Position numbers and translations under genes: made by a program | Notes under the pieces: model-generated | What the model saw: only the letters and a program-made list of their open reading frames with translations | What the model was told of the DNA's origin: nothing | Databases searched by the model: none | Shown here: positions 11,713 through 23,125 of the stretch, one piece after another | Layout of the letters: every line of letters begins with the position of its first letter | How positions within the stretch are numbered: the stretch's first letter is position 1 | Assembly: GCA_028583605.1 (NCBI GenBank) | Contig: CM053330.1 | Location: 22,222,129 to 22,286,128, forward strand | Direction of reading: 5' to 3' | DNA length: 64,000 nucleotides | Source: Dastarcus helophoroides | Lineage: Eukaryota > Arthropoda > Insecta > Coleoptera > Bothrideridae

Positions 11713-12969
11713 CAGGCTGGACCATAAGTAATGGTACACAGAGAATGGTGAATTTTTCGAATAAAAATAATGTGATTTAGCTACATTTATTTTATAACAA
11801 AAGTTGATATTAAAAGAGATATAGGGTGTCAAAGTTGAAAAAAAAATCGATTTTTTAGTATAATTATGGAATGAATTGTAATATAGGCACGAAATTTGGT
11901 ACAGGGGGTTTCTTAAGCCGACAAACTTTAATTTGCTAACATATTACCAATAGCTGATAGGGGGCGCCACCTGCGCTCTCCTGCATAATTCTAAATCATC
12001 ATAACTTTTTTGTGTACCCACCTATATCAATTTTAGATGGGTTTTTTATTTCCCCATATGTTTTACGTAAAAAAGGTGTACTTTCTGAAAGTTGATACGA
12101 GCAACCGTTTCCAAGAAGCCTTTAAAGCTTGATCTGCCTTGATTTTAAATTACTAAGATATTAAATTTTAAAATTAAGACGTAATATATTTTCTAACATA
12201 GATATGTGCGATATGATCTCCGAGTTCGCACAAGAAAATTTTAATAGTCTGGGTGGTCAAAGCAGATATTTTGAGATGAATTTCAGTAAAAGACAGCCAG
12301 ATTTTTAATTGTTTACAATCTCTTTACATGAAAAAGGTCATTTCCCACATACTTATTTTTGAAAATAAATTTTTTTGTTGGTATTTTATTTAAATTTGCA
12401 TTAGAAATTTTAAAAAATATGTGTAATAATATCAGTGGAGTAATATTTGATATAAACTATTTTAGACTCAGTTTTATTACTTTTATTTTGAAACCTACTA
12501 CGAACAAGTTACATTTACATAACTTAAAATAAACGTACGGCAAACTTTGAAGGCAAATATCTTGAAAACGGTTGCTTGTGTAAACATTTAGAAAGTATAC
12601 CTTTTTTACGAAAAAAATGTAGGCAAATAAAAATATCTATTTAAAATAAGTGTACATCAAGGCACAAAAAAGTTATGATGCTTTAGAATAATATAAGGTA
12701 GCGCAGGTGATGCCCTCTATGAGTTACTGACAATCTGTAAGCAAATTAGAAATTTCTCGACCAAAGAAACCCCCCTAAGCCAAATTTCTTGTCTTTAGTG
12801 AAATGGGTTTATCTATTGTGCGAAAAAATTACAATTTTTTTTCAAACTTTGACTCCCTGTATCTCTGTAAATATTAACTTTTGGTATAACGTAAATGTGG
12901 CTAAATCATGTTACTGTTATACGAAAAATCTACTCTTGCTCTATGTATCATTACTTATGGTCCATTCTG
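11713..12969. mobile_element. IR-A foldback element, copy 1
   Basis: 1,257 bp with TA on both sides (11711-11712 and 12970-12971). Left end CAGGCTGGACCATAAGTAAT; right end read inward CAGAATGGACCATAAGTAAT. The two halves form an imperfect inverted repeat several hundred bp long, with paired landmarks such as 'gggtgtcaaagttgaaaaaaa', 'aatttgctaac', 'gcgccacctgcgct' and 'caaccgttt(c/t)caag'. Same family as 24624-26006 and 47109-48385. No transposase frame; the short open frames differ between copies and are not conserved. TA targeting suggests Tc1/mariner-type mobilisation in trans. Confidence 0.85.
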
Positions 12970-12971
12970 TA

Positions 12972-15900
12972 TAATAATTTCTATAAAATCACTATTTTCA
13001 TTCAAAATTTCAGTAATAAAGTACAGATTGAAAGCATAAATTTGGAATGGCAACTAAAAATGGAAATCTCAAAAAAATTCGGGCTTTATAAAAAATGTGT
13101 TTTTATTTCGAGTTTATAAATGAAATCTTTGAAAAAGGTAAAAACTAAAACTCTCTGGACTTATGGATTTGGACTTTTAAAAAAATCAAAATTTCTAAAA
13201 AGGCTCGGAACTTATAAGAAAAATAAATAAGAAAAAATTTGAAATTTCGAGAGTCGAAATTTTGATTTTAAATTCATATCGAAAAAAAATGAATATGAGA
13301 AAAATTGCAACCTTTCGAAAAAGACCATAATTTTTGTAGCCAATTGCTCTAAAGGTCTAAAAAAAGTTGAACTTTTGATCGTAAGGTCACAGTTAATTAA
13401 ATCCTGTGTAATGAAACATTCGAATGTACTAAAGTTGAAAATATGATTTGTAACCAACCACTATAGATCAGTTTAGTTCTTCCTTGGTCTCGCCGGTATG
13501 ATACAGTCGCTGTAAACCTTTCCAACTTATAGCTAATTCCATTGAGTAATTTAAATTGACTTACGAGTATCAAATCCATGTAAAAGTTACTCAATCGAAC
13601 ACATATCCATTAAGTAACTTATGTAGTTGACTAATCAATATTAGTTAGAAATATTGAAAGCGACCTTACCATACTCATGAGACCGAAACCAACCTTGTTG
13701 GTTGTACACATTTTTAACTGTAGCACATTCGACTGTTTCATTAAAGAACATTTATTTGACACTATTTGTCAAGTTTAACACACTTAAACGCAAGTCACGT
13801 CTAAAGCGTTTGCATTTATAGGATGTTGCTATACAAACAATAATACAAAAATAAAAGTTTTCTTACTGCCACTTACAATGTACATAATCGTGTTGGTCCG
13901 AACACATTGGGCGTCGTAGGCGAAAGAACTTCGTTCTTAATAATGCTTTCAACTTCTAAAAAAAGGCCCCTAAGTCAAATTTACTTAATTATTTTCGAAT
14001 TTTTGTTTACCACATAAAGCTTTGGTCAAACGCCGTCTTCATAGTACTCTTTTATCGCCTCGAAAATTCTACCCCCCTAGGTGATCACTTAGTTCGCCTA
14101 TAGGAGCCAATTTTATACATAACCTGGTTGTAATTAAGGTCCGAGTTTAAAAAAAATTAAATTTACCACTAGAGTTTTACAAAAAAATATAAATAAACGT
14201 GTAAATATTGCTTAGAAAAAAGTCGAAAGTTGTCAAAAATATTCGAAACTTAAAAAAATTGAGTCTAAACTCGCGAGGTTAAAATCGAAATTTCGAAAAA
14301 TAAAAATTTTTTTTTTCTGAAAAAAAAGAAATTTTTTGATTTAAAGTTAATAACATTTTTCAAAAAAGTAAATATAAAATCGCAAGTTTGAAATCTGAAC
14401 TATAAAGAGTAATTCAGTAAAAAAGGGCTTCAGCTAGTCCGGATACTTTCAGGATCTGAGTGCTTTTAAAGCAGCCGGTGTTTAATTGGACAAGTTGTAA
14501 AATGAAAGTATCCAAATGTTGTCCTATTTTGAAGATTTATTTTGTCTCACTGTCCGTGGCCTATAATGACTAGTACAACGTCATAACGATAATTAATTTC
14601 CATAATCCGATACTTCAAAGCCTACTCACTGAAACCTCTAATAACCGATACAAAACTAAAAAACTTTCAGCAAAACAGAGAAACTTTCAATAAGAGATAA
14701 TCATCGAATGATAGTCAGCAACTTAGTGCTCTGATACTTCCCGGGGATGGAAGAACAGGGTATTCTGATGGTATGCCAGGGGTTCTCCGATTGTAGCTTT
14801 TAAGGTGCCAAGTACGTGTTACTAATACAAGTGGTAAATATATCCTTCTATACTTTTTTGTGTTTTTTTCCCTCAATAATGAATGAAATGATGAATGAAA
14901 TTAACGATGACAAATATGAAGATAAAAATTAAACATAAACCTCATGCCTCTCTTGCACATGTAACATCTATTACGATAAATTTACCTCATATGGTATTTA
15001 GCTCCATCGACTTGTTGATATCTTGTGCATTATACTCGTAATACTAGTGAATTTAACATATCTATTTAATAAAACTCTTAACACTGACTGATAGACAACG
15101 CACCCTAAACGGGTGGCTATACAAGAATTAAATTTTGCATATGAAGATTACGTATAACGTAGGTGAGCACTAAGATAGGATTTTTCAAAATTCGACTTCT
15201 AAGGGCCTAAAAATGGGTATTGAAACCCTAAAAAGGTAGGCAATAAATAATACACAGCACTGGATTTAAAGTTGTCTGTAGGCGTTAACTGTATACTGAA
15301 CCATATACTGAAAGTATATTGCGTTAAATCATCACTTTGACTGTATGACATGTTCTACCACGGCGCGGTGGTGTTTATTTTGCTTATCGCATTTCTTATT
15401 TGTGGGCGGCGGTAAAGCTGGAAAACTAAGAGTCTTTATTTTGTTGCAGAACGAACAACGTTGATAATACATGACGTCATTTTAACCGCAATTTGACAGA
15501 TTCAAGGGTTTTGATGTATCAAAATAGAAATGTCGGTTGGAGAAGAAAACGATTTAAAATACACGAGGTGAAGAGGAGGGTATGCATAGAGCACGTTACC
15601 CAAAAATTAACTCCTTAACGTTTGAGAAAAATCTAATGGTTCCTGAAATGTAATCTCATGGGTACACGGCTAGCATCAGAGAAAATTTTAAGTGTAAAAC
15701 TAAAATATCCATTTTATTTTAATAAATTTAACGTTAACCTAACCATCTCGAAAAATAATTTGATTTAAATTCTTTCCATAAAATGTTGAAATTCAATTAA
15801 AAATTTGATTTCTATTTTTTTTTCAAATAACTTGACAATCTTCTCGATTTATTCGAAACCTCAAGTTTAAATTTGACTTCATTCTAAATTCCAGTGTCTT

Positions 15901-16599
15901 GGAAAATTTGATTTTGATTTAATTTTTTTCAAAATTCAACCTAAACTTTTGACTTTAAAACCGAAATTTGTAGAAGAAAATAAAAAATAATCATAAATAA
16001 AACCTCTAGGTTTAAAGTCAAAATTTGTTTGTTATAGTCGAAATATCTAAGTTAAAATCCTTTCAAAATTAAAGTCGAAGTCTTAAAACTAAAATCGAAA
16101 TTCTAACCAAAAAAGTGAAAAATCTTACAGTGAAGTTCAATTTTGCCTCTCTTTAACGAAATATCAAAGTAAAAAATAGAAATTTGCGAGTCAGCGCACA
16201 AATATTTTTGATTGAGGATTTAATAGTTTGAAAAACACAAGTAAAAACTTGGACTTTAAATTTGAATTTTTTAATAATTACTTTTTCAAATATCGAATGT
16301 AAATAAGAGGTTTGAACATATTACTACAAATTTTCATATTGAAACCCACATTTTCATAAATTTAAATTATTTCTGAAAACTGGTATCAGAAAAAAAGATA
16401 TGTTGAATTTGCAGTTATTAAGTATGTGTATGTATTTTTTTGAAGTGAAAACCTATTTAGGCGTGTTAAGCGATTAAGGATAGGGGACAAACGAATGGTT
16501 TCGCGCTACATTTTGAACTACTTGCCAAATAACCTAATCGAAAATATGAAAGATTTTAGCAAAATGGGAATTTTTCTTTGGAATTAGGTACTGGATAAT
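12972..16599. other. AT-rich intergenic with low-complexity blocks
   Basis: No gene recognised. 13000-13450, 14150-14420 and 15720-16400 are degenerate arrays built from words such as AAATTTCGA, TTTTAAATC and AAGTTTAAA in both orientations. 15350-15560 is somewhat less AT-rich ('cggcgcggtgg', 'gggcggcggtaaag') but has no recognisable motif. Confidence 0.45.
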
Positions 16600-16830
16600 T
16601 TCGGTAATCCGATACCTCGCTAATCTGAACCTCGATTATCCGAACATCGCTTATCCGAACACTGCTAATCCGAACCTCGTTTATCCGAACCTCGCTTATA
16701 AGAACCTCGCTAATCCAAACCTTACTAATCCGAACCTCGCTTATCCGAACATAGCATATTTGAACTTCGATTATCCGAACCTCGCTTATCCGCACCTCGA
16801 TAACCGCCACTCCGTTAATCCGAAAAATGA
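16600..16830. repeat. 15-bp minisatellite (TTATCCGAACCTCGC)
   Basis: About 15 tandem copies of a 15-bp unit, consensus CTTATCCGAACCTCG, with substitutions at most units and occasional one-base drift near the right end. Because the unit is a multiple of three it stays open on the minus strand as a repeating RISEV-like pentapeptide. That open frame follows from the repeat and is not evidence of a gene. Similar 'gnttatccgaac' words occur near ends of pogo/Tigger-type transposons, so the array could have grown from a subterminal repeat, but no such element is visible. Confidence 0.85.
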
Positions 16831-17118
16831 AGACATTGAACATATATTTTTTTGAAATATCTTGAAATTTGCCATGCAAATATAAAATGTAGATAGTGTG
16901 ACAGGTTTTCTAATACGCATTAACCCAAAATAAACAAGATCAAAGACTAGATTGTATACAAATATAAAAGATATATAAAATAGAAATAATAATTTTAATT
17001 TACAAATGATTAAATATTTATTTTTGATATTACAATTTGAACATTAAAAACAACCCTGTTATATCAGAGTTTTAAGGTTTCACTTTTATCGACAGTAATT
17101 TGTAGTTTAAAGTGAGAC

Positions 17119-17518
17119 TTTAGAGTTCACAGTTAAAACGTTGGAAACAATCGAAAAATCGAATATACGCAAGCTTTGCAGATTTGGTGTTACCAACTAG
17201 TTTTGCTTTTGATTTTTCTGGCAGTTCTGTTATTAATAAATCAGACATCCTTCTAATTGGCTCTTTTATAAGAAGAACATTTGTCCCATCAGCACAAAAC
17301 AGAAACCCATCTTGCCTTCTGCAATTTCCTACTTGTAAATCTACTTTTGGTGTTAAAATATTTACCTTAAATTGACTTAATTTCTCTAATAATTGTATGT
17401 TCATTAGCTTATATTGCTTTAAAATTAATTTGGAGGCTTCACGTGACACGTCGAAGATCGGATACATATAAATGTTGGTCAATTTCTTCCAGTTTCTAAC
17501 TGTGGCTGGCGTATCATA
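17119..17518 (-). CDS. Unrecognised open stretch, about 130 codons
   Basis: Reading leftward, the frame opens after a stop at about 17520 and runs to a stop near 17120. It contains TPATVRNWKKL near its beginning, which has the look of a helix-turn-helix recognition segment, then a lysine- and leucine-rich stretch, and a cysteine-containing segment (VGNCRRQDGFLFCADG). There is no ATG until well inside the frame, so it would be an exon, a fragment or chance. It lies between the 15-bp minisatellite and the left repeat array at 17539. I know of no family that fits, and no paralogue is visible in this window. Conservation of the frame in related genomes would decide whether it is coding. Confidence 0.25.
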
Positions 17519-17538
17519 TTAACTATAAATGGTAGTGC

Positions 17539-18753
17539 GACAAAATATTCTCGAAATAACATCCCCAGACAAAATATCTAATGGAGAAAATATCCTCAGA
17601 CAAAATATTCGTTGGCAAAATATCCGAACGACAATATATCCAGTAGATAAATAATCTGACGACAAAATAGCCGACAGACAAAATATCCGGCCTATAATTC
17701 AGATGCAACAATTTCTTCTGATAATTGATCACCATTATTCAGTGTACGTATTTAACTATGCGGTCCGTCTTTTTCCAATTATTAAAGTTAATTATTTTAG
17801 TCAATAATAATTAAACTCGTCGTATTATTTAGTTGTTATCAATTGTGTGTAGGGTAGTCATTGTTATTACTGATTTTTGACCTTGTGCACTTTTATAGAC
17901 ATTTATACATAAATACATATTCATACAGGGCGTTTCACATAAAAGTACTACCCTCACGAGCTCAAAATAAAACCCAATACTTATATCCGTTGTTGTCTGG
18001 ATTCAATAAATGTTTTTGACTTTGGACATCCCTTATCTTTATTTATTTAGAAATGTCACACACTTAGATTAAGTCAACTATGTAAAACAAGGTTAAAATT
18101 AATCTTAAAGTTATTCAAATTGTAGTCCTTCATTTTGAAAACATTCATGAAATATATTTATTGTATTTCAGGGGTTTGTTGTGCATAAGCGATATTGTCA
18201 GGAACGATTTCATCGACGAATAACATTTTGTTACCTGTTTGCGATTTAATGAGCCTGTAATTTATTATTCTATTGTGTAACTGACATTTTTCATAAAAAT
18301 CAAGTTAATATATTTCAGAAATTACAGTGTAATTTTTTGATGGATCCAGCTATCACAATGTCATTTAGGCACATTAAAATGAATAAATTCACTAGTAAAT
18401 TACTTCCTAGCGACAAAATGAACGTGCTGCTAAGAAAAGAGCCGTTAAATACTCAACATTGCGAATTAGGCGAATATGACATTCTTAATTGGGAGGGCAG
18501 AGCATCTAACCTGAAAAATATAATCTGTATTCTAGAGGTAGCTTTGGTTGTTGTTATGTGCTATGTTAGCATTCAAATTTTTTTGTAAATACTTTGTTCG
18601 TAAAGATTTTGTCCATTGGTCATTTTGTCTGCGGATATTTTGTTCGTTGAATATTTTGTCGGTGGATATTTTGTCCGTTGGATATTTTGTCTGACACTAC
18701 ATTTTGTCTGTTGAATATTTTGTCTACGGATATTTCGTAGTGGATTTTTTGTC
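17539..18753. mobile_element. Element bounded by inverted arrays of a 16-17-bp unit
   Basis: 17539-17691 holds about nine copies of a unit near AGACAAAATATCCNNC. 18585-18753 holds about ten copies of the complement (GGATATTTTGTCNGTT). The outermost copies end symmetrically in CGACAAAA, so the unit as a whole is an inverted-repeat structure of about 1.2 kb whose arms are tandem arrays. Between the arms lies ordinary AT-rich DNA including a 'tacagggcgtttcac' foldback-type end at 17926 and a short frame at 18337-18588 with no recognised family. The arrangement resembles a DNA transposon with subterminal transposase-binding repeats. No transposase or clear target duplication was found. Confidence 0.55.
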
Positions 18754-20030
18754 GTAGATTCATTGTGGTCGGGTAAAAAATCGGGGTGCCCTATGAATTT
18801 CATTTTAAAAATTCTTTTGGGTTCATGGTTGGATTGTTAATCAGTTGGCTTCATTTGTTAAAGCTTAGAAATCTCAACATAACTCTAAAGGATATGAAAA
18901 TATCGAAAAAAATTACACTTTTGATTTCAAATACGAAATTTATAGAAGGTTGCACTTTGGCATTTCCAGATTCAATTTAAAATTTCAAAGTAAAACCAGA
19001 ACTCTTAAAATTATTTCTTACTTCAAAATTCCGGGGAAGTTTTTTAAGGAATTCAAAATTCCAACTTTAAACTTAAAATTTTGAGAAAAAAGTAGTTAGA
19101 GTAAAATTAAGAGTTTAACTTTTGCCCTTGTTTCCGGAATGTCCCTCTTTCGAAAAACCCAAATTTTTCACTAAAAACCCAATACTTTGAAAAAATGTAA
19201 TAGGTAAGAATTTAAAGTCGACCCACTTCCCAAAATCGTGAGTTTAAGATAGTACTGTCAATACTGCTAGAGTCAAGACCACATCAAAATTGTACTTGGT
19301 CTGGTTTGACTAACACAGTATTTACATTAGGCAACATCGCGATAGAGAGAGAGACAGGGATGCCCTGACCACTGTTTGCCAACCCTACAACTGTAACAGT
19401 AGATTTGCAGTTTTTTAAAAGTCTTCCCAGTTTTTAAATTAATTCCCAAGATCTAAACTTTTTAACTTTAACTTTAACAAAACTGGAATGTGATTCTCAA
19501 TTAAGCATAAACAATGAAAATTTTAACTTGCGCTTATAGCCTGAAAATTTAAATTTTTCCAAAAATTTTACATCTAGACGTCCTAGTTTCAATTTTTCAA
19601 TCCACTTCTTTAAAAATTCGATTTTTGTTCCAGATTAAGTTTTGAAGTTCGATATATTGCTTAATTTAGTTCCTAAAATTCAATTTTTTTAAAATACTTG
19701 AGTTTCACTAAAAATTTAGACTATTTTTTTCAAAATTTCTTATATATATTTAAAAGATTTTTGGGTATTTTCTAAAATTTCCAATTTAAAATCGAAATTT
19801 TGACTTTCCTCTGAAATTTGGATTTTCTTGATTCTTTGATTTTAAACTAGTTAGTGAAGAATTGAAGGTTTTTTCCAAAGATTTTGGTTTTAAAATCAAA
19901 ATTTTCTTCCTTTCTGGAATTTTAGGTTAAAAAGAATTGTTTTATAAAACATTCAAAATGTCAATTTTTCTGTAAACATTTTAGCTAAAATTGGAAAATT
20001 CATTCTACTTTTGCTTTCAAAATTTCAATT
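18754..20030. other. Low-complexity AT-rich sequence
   Basis: Mostly degenerate TTTCGA/AAATTTTGA/TTTAAAAC words in both orientations (18870-19240 and 19400-20030), with a less AT-rich break around 19260-19390 that includes a short GA run ('gatagagagagagacagg'). No gene seen. Confidence 0.45.
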
Positions 20031-20218
20031 TTAAAATGAAATAATTGATATACAAATCTTGTCTCTGAAATAAAGAAAGATTAAAACACACAATTGCTCT
20101 CGCGTTTCGATCACCAAGCTGTAGGAGCAAGTATTGTATTTATAATCTTTTTTGGTTTCAAGGAACAAGGTTTGCATATCAGTTTTTGAAAATACCCAAG
20201 GAGGAGTCCGTTTCACCA
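20031..20218 (+). mobile_element. H repeat, copy 1 (decayed, inverted arms)
   Basis: The left arm reads in reverse, and the right arm forward, into the same tail: 'ttggtttcaaggaacaaggttt...cagtttttgaaaatacccaaggagga...tccgttt'. Compare H copies 2 and 4. The ribozyme-like core between the arms is eroded ('gctctcgcgtttcgatcaccaagctgtagg'). No reading frame. The inverted, outward-facing arrangement of partial copies resembles insertions of Penelope-like elements. Confidence 0.55.
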
Positions 20219-20725
20219 AAATTAAAATGGAAATTTCTTCGATTTTCTATAATTTTTTTTGTTAATTCTGAAATTTCAGTTTTCTTCTAGCAAATTTGAT
20301 TTCAGAAGTTATTTTTTTCTCATTTCTTTTTCTATTAAAATGTTCACCAATTCGATTAAAAATTTCGATTTTTTTTTCAAAATATTTACTTCGGTGTTGA
20401 AAATATATTAATTTAAAAATTCTGAGTTTAAACCTGAAAAGTGTTAAATTTCGGGTCTGTCAGAAATTCTAATAAATAAACCGAAATATATTGATAAAGA
20501 TAATTTCAGCTTTACAATTTCGATTTTATCTAGACATTGGAACTTTTGACTAGAATATTGAAGTTTTATCAAAACTTCAAAGATAAACATAAAATTGTTT
20601 GTTCTTTAATTTCGAATTTAAACTCGAAATTTCTAGGAACAATTCGAACAAGGGACTGAAGTTTAAAGCGGCAGTTACAAATAGTAGACAAGTTGAAATT
20701 TTTATAACAGTACCGCTATGTGGTA
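20219..20725. other. Low-complexity AT-rich sequence
   Basis: Degenerate TTTCGA/AAATTT words as at 19400-20030. It separates two H copies. No gene seen. Confidence 0.45.
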
Positions 20726-20783
20726 AAAATTAAATACAAATTTGTCCCCTGAAACCAAGGAAGATGAAAAAACACAACAAAGG

Positions 20784-20830
20784 TTGCTCTAATGTGTTTC
20801 GATAGCCAAGCTATCATCTTCAGAGAGATA
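20784..20830 (-). ncRNA. Hammerhead-ribozyme-like motif (H copy 2, left arm)
   Basis: Reading the minus strand: CTGAAGA (matches the hammerhead CUGANGA box), one extra U, a stem GATAGC-TTG-GCTATC, GAAA, then CACATTAGAGC. CTCT before the core can pair with AGAG after the presumed cleavage side, as stem I. The extra U after the CUGANGA box and the very short third stem depart from the classical fold. The assignment rests on the order of core boxes and on covariation with H copy 4. CACA replaces the CGCG seen in the other copies, so this one may be inactive. Confidence 0.4.
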
Positions 20831-20835
20831 CTCAG

Positions 20836-20885
20836 TATGCCTCTGAAGATGAGAGTTTGGCTATCGAAACGCGTTAGAGCAACTT
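20836..20885 (+). ncRNA. Hammerhead-ribozyme-like motif (H copy 2, right arm)
   Basis: CTGAAGA at 20843-20849, GAAA at 20866-20869, then CGCGTTAGAGC. The middle stem here is imperfect (GAGAGT against GGCTATC), so this copy is probably decayed even though both core boxes remain. It mirrors the motif at 20784-20830 on the other strand. Confidence 0.35.
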
Positions 20886-20974
20886 TTACTGTGTTTTTAA
20901 TTGTTCTTGGTTTCAGGGGACAATGTCTGTATTTCAATTTTTGAAGATAACCAAGGACCAGTCTGTTTTACTAA

Positions 20975-22254
20975 AGCTATGAGAAATCACACAATCTTGG
21001 GAAAATCGTATTGCAGTAATATATTTGCAAGGTGCCCCCAACTAAAGAATAACTGATAAACTGTTTTAGAAATTAATAAGGAAAGTTATTTAACTTTAAG
21101 TAACAAATAAAATGTAAGAACTAAATTCTTCCCTATAATTTTTTTTAGAAATTTTTAGTTTCTTTAAAAATAATATGTGTGCTTTCTTTTTTGTCCATTA
21201 TTTTTGTAGGAAAGTGACTGAGGTGTTCCACAAATATTCGTTCTGTCAAAATAAGTCAATAGAATACAATATTTTTATATCAAAGAAGGCAATATCCTTC
21301 TTCCTTTTAGTGGATTTAGCCATTTTGAAATGCCATTTCGAGCTGCAGCTACATCTAAAAGAGAAATATTTTTAGTTATAGCAGCAGCTGTGACAACACT
21401 TAATTGTTATGGAAGTAGAGTGTTATATATCAAAAATCACCTGGTAGTGTCCGCGCTTACCAAACAGTTACTGCCATGACACTCAACTGGTGTATGTAAC
21501 TGCCGCTTTAACTTCGAGAAAAAAGTCAGATTTTGTGTGGTAGAAAAATTATAAATTTTGATTTCAAAGTCAAACTTCTAAACGAAAAATTGCAAGTTTA
21601 TGTTAGGGATTTTAAGAAAAAAGCCAGTATTTCAAAAGAACCTGATGTTACTAACTATAACTTTAAAAAATTCTTCTTTTTTTTAAAATGTCGGGGAAAA
21701 ATCTCACAGAAAAGATGAGTATTTGGGTCAATATTTTTATAAATTAAAGTAAGCACGTTAAAAAATATTTTAACATAAATTTCGGTTTTACTTTTTTCAA
21801 AATTTCAGAATAATATTGCCTTTTTTTTGTACAGGCTGTCCGCAAAGTAATTGGACTCAGCTTAAATACAGCTTTTTGTTCTCAAATAGAACCGATTTAG
21901 ACAAACTTAGCTTAGTCCACAAGTGCCTGGTTTAGAAGTTGCAAGCCTTCAAACACATTTTTATTTCTTCCTGGGTATATTTTAGAAATGAAATGTCCAA
22001 TTATGTTGAAATTTGATATAGTTTTGTTTTAGATAAGTATAAGAGGGTGCTGTTGGCAGTTATTTTTGTATCTCATTTTTATCGTATCTTTTTTGCTGGT
22101 CCTACTCTAATGCGTTTGACTGAAAATTATGATAGAGCAATTAATTTTGCGTAGAAAAGCTATACTTGTTTCAAGTTGATATAATGCACCCATTTTGTTA
22201 AAACCGTGCATTAAAATACTTGAATGTAATCAAATTTAACAAATTTGTTTAAAA
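20975..22254. other. AT-rich sequence with a solo foldback end at 21833
   Basis: No gene. A left-type terminus flanked by TA occurs at 21833 (CAGGCTGTCCGCAAAGTAAT). Its inverted partner is not visible, so it is probably the remaining half of a separate foldback family truncated where IR-E begins. Confidence 0.45.
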
Positions 22255-22764
22255 ACCTGTCAGACTACAATAATATTAATAATTTAAAATTAATTACGCT
22301 TTTTACACTTTGCAAACCACATAACGAGAATTATTAACTAATATATCGAGATATAGAAATGCATTTTGCTCGAAAACCGCTGACAATATAGATTTCAATA
22401 GTAGTATTTTTTGTACGTAAACATGTGTGCAGTTTATATTATTTTTTTTTACAAAATTGCGACAAAAGTGCGCACAAAATAAGTAAGGCACGTTTTAAGC
22501 ACCGCTCCCCTAGATATACCCTCCATTGGTTAAGTTGTATTAATTAATTCTTAGTTTGTTGGAAAGTGCACCAAAGGGTATGGAGTTGTGCCAATTTTCA
22601 TTCAATTATCTGTACACGTTTTGCAACTAATTAAAAACTATAATTAGGAGCTAACCTTCTAAACCCTGTAACTTGGAAAAGAAGGGTTTTACGATATATG
22701 TTTATATAGACTTTTCGTCATATTTTGCGCTTCAAAATACGAATCTGACTTTAGAATCACCTTG
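22255..22764 (-). mobile_element. IR-E foldback element, copy 1 (right half)
   Basis: The right terminus read inward is CAAGGTGATTCTAAAGTCAG, followed by TA at 22765-22766. The body matches the right half of the complete copy at 42509-43469 ('catcgagatataaaaatgcattttactcgaaaaccg', 'gcgacaaaagtgcgcac', 'ttatctgtacacgtttt'). The left half and terminus are missing. It abuts a D repeat, as IR-E copy 2 also does. Confidence 0.7.
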
Positions 22765-22769
22765 TATAT

Positions 22770-23125
22770 CAGTGATGGTGAAATTATGACAAGCATGTCA
22801 AAGTAAGGCCTCAAATTCATTTATTTTAAAACTGTTACCGCTTAAGAACATTAGTTAGAGTAATCACTACTGAAGCGCTAAAGACTCGATGAATATAAGA
22901 AACCGAAATGAAATGTCCTGTAGTATAATTGACATGGAAATAGATGATGGCACAATTTTGTCTTTAAATTCTTACAGTAATTTCACTAAACAGGATGCTT
23001 ACTACCGTACAACACATTTTTATTTATAACGATTTTAACTGAAACCCAAAATTTTAAGAGAAACCCAATATGATGAGGAATATTTTTTTGTAAAATGCAT
23101 ATGGCACAAGGTATTGCGATGAGCG
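22770..23125 (-). repeat. Dispersed repeat D, copy 3 (reverse)
   Basis: Reverse complement matches D copies 1 and 2 over the blocks 'gtgccatat', 'acaaaaaaatattcctcatcata', 'taaatacaaaattgt', 'ctatttccatg(t/a)caattata' and 'acagttttaaaataaatgaatt'. It is a fragment of about 350 bp with no coding capacity. Confidence 0.6.

Larger units (their letters stand above)
20726..20974. mobile_element. H repeat, copy 2 (two outward-facing arms)
   Basis: Both arms carry the same order from the centre outwards: CTGAAGA core, short hairpin, GAAAC(G/A)C, 'ttagagcaac', 'cacagt/caaca' A/T-rich spacer, 'ttggtttcaggggacaa', then on the right 'tcaatttttgaagataaccaaggaccagtctgtt'. The arms are head to head about the point 20832. 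There is no coding region. I infer a non-autonomous relative of Penelope-like retroelements, which are known to carry hammerhead motifs and to insert with inverted partial copies. Confidence 0.6.

Noticed and set aside
12789..13119. Open frames of 61-74 codons within IR-A and just past its end
   Set aside because: They are not conserved among the three IR-A copies and overlap the terminal inverted repeat.
16600..16830. CRISPR-like regular repeats
   Set aside because: The units are contiguous tandem repeats without unique spacers and the organism is an animal; also true of the arrays at 17539 and 18585.
16556..16879. 107-codon minus-strand frame with RISEV pentapeptide repeats
   Set aside because: The frame stays open only because the minisatellite unit is 15 bp; the flanks add little and no start context or homology supports a gene.
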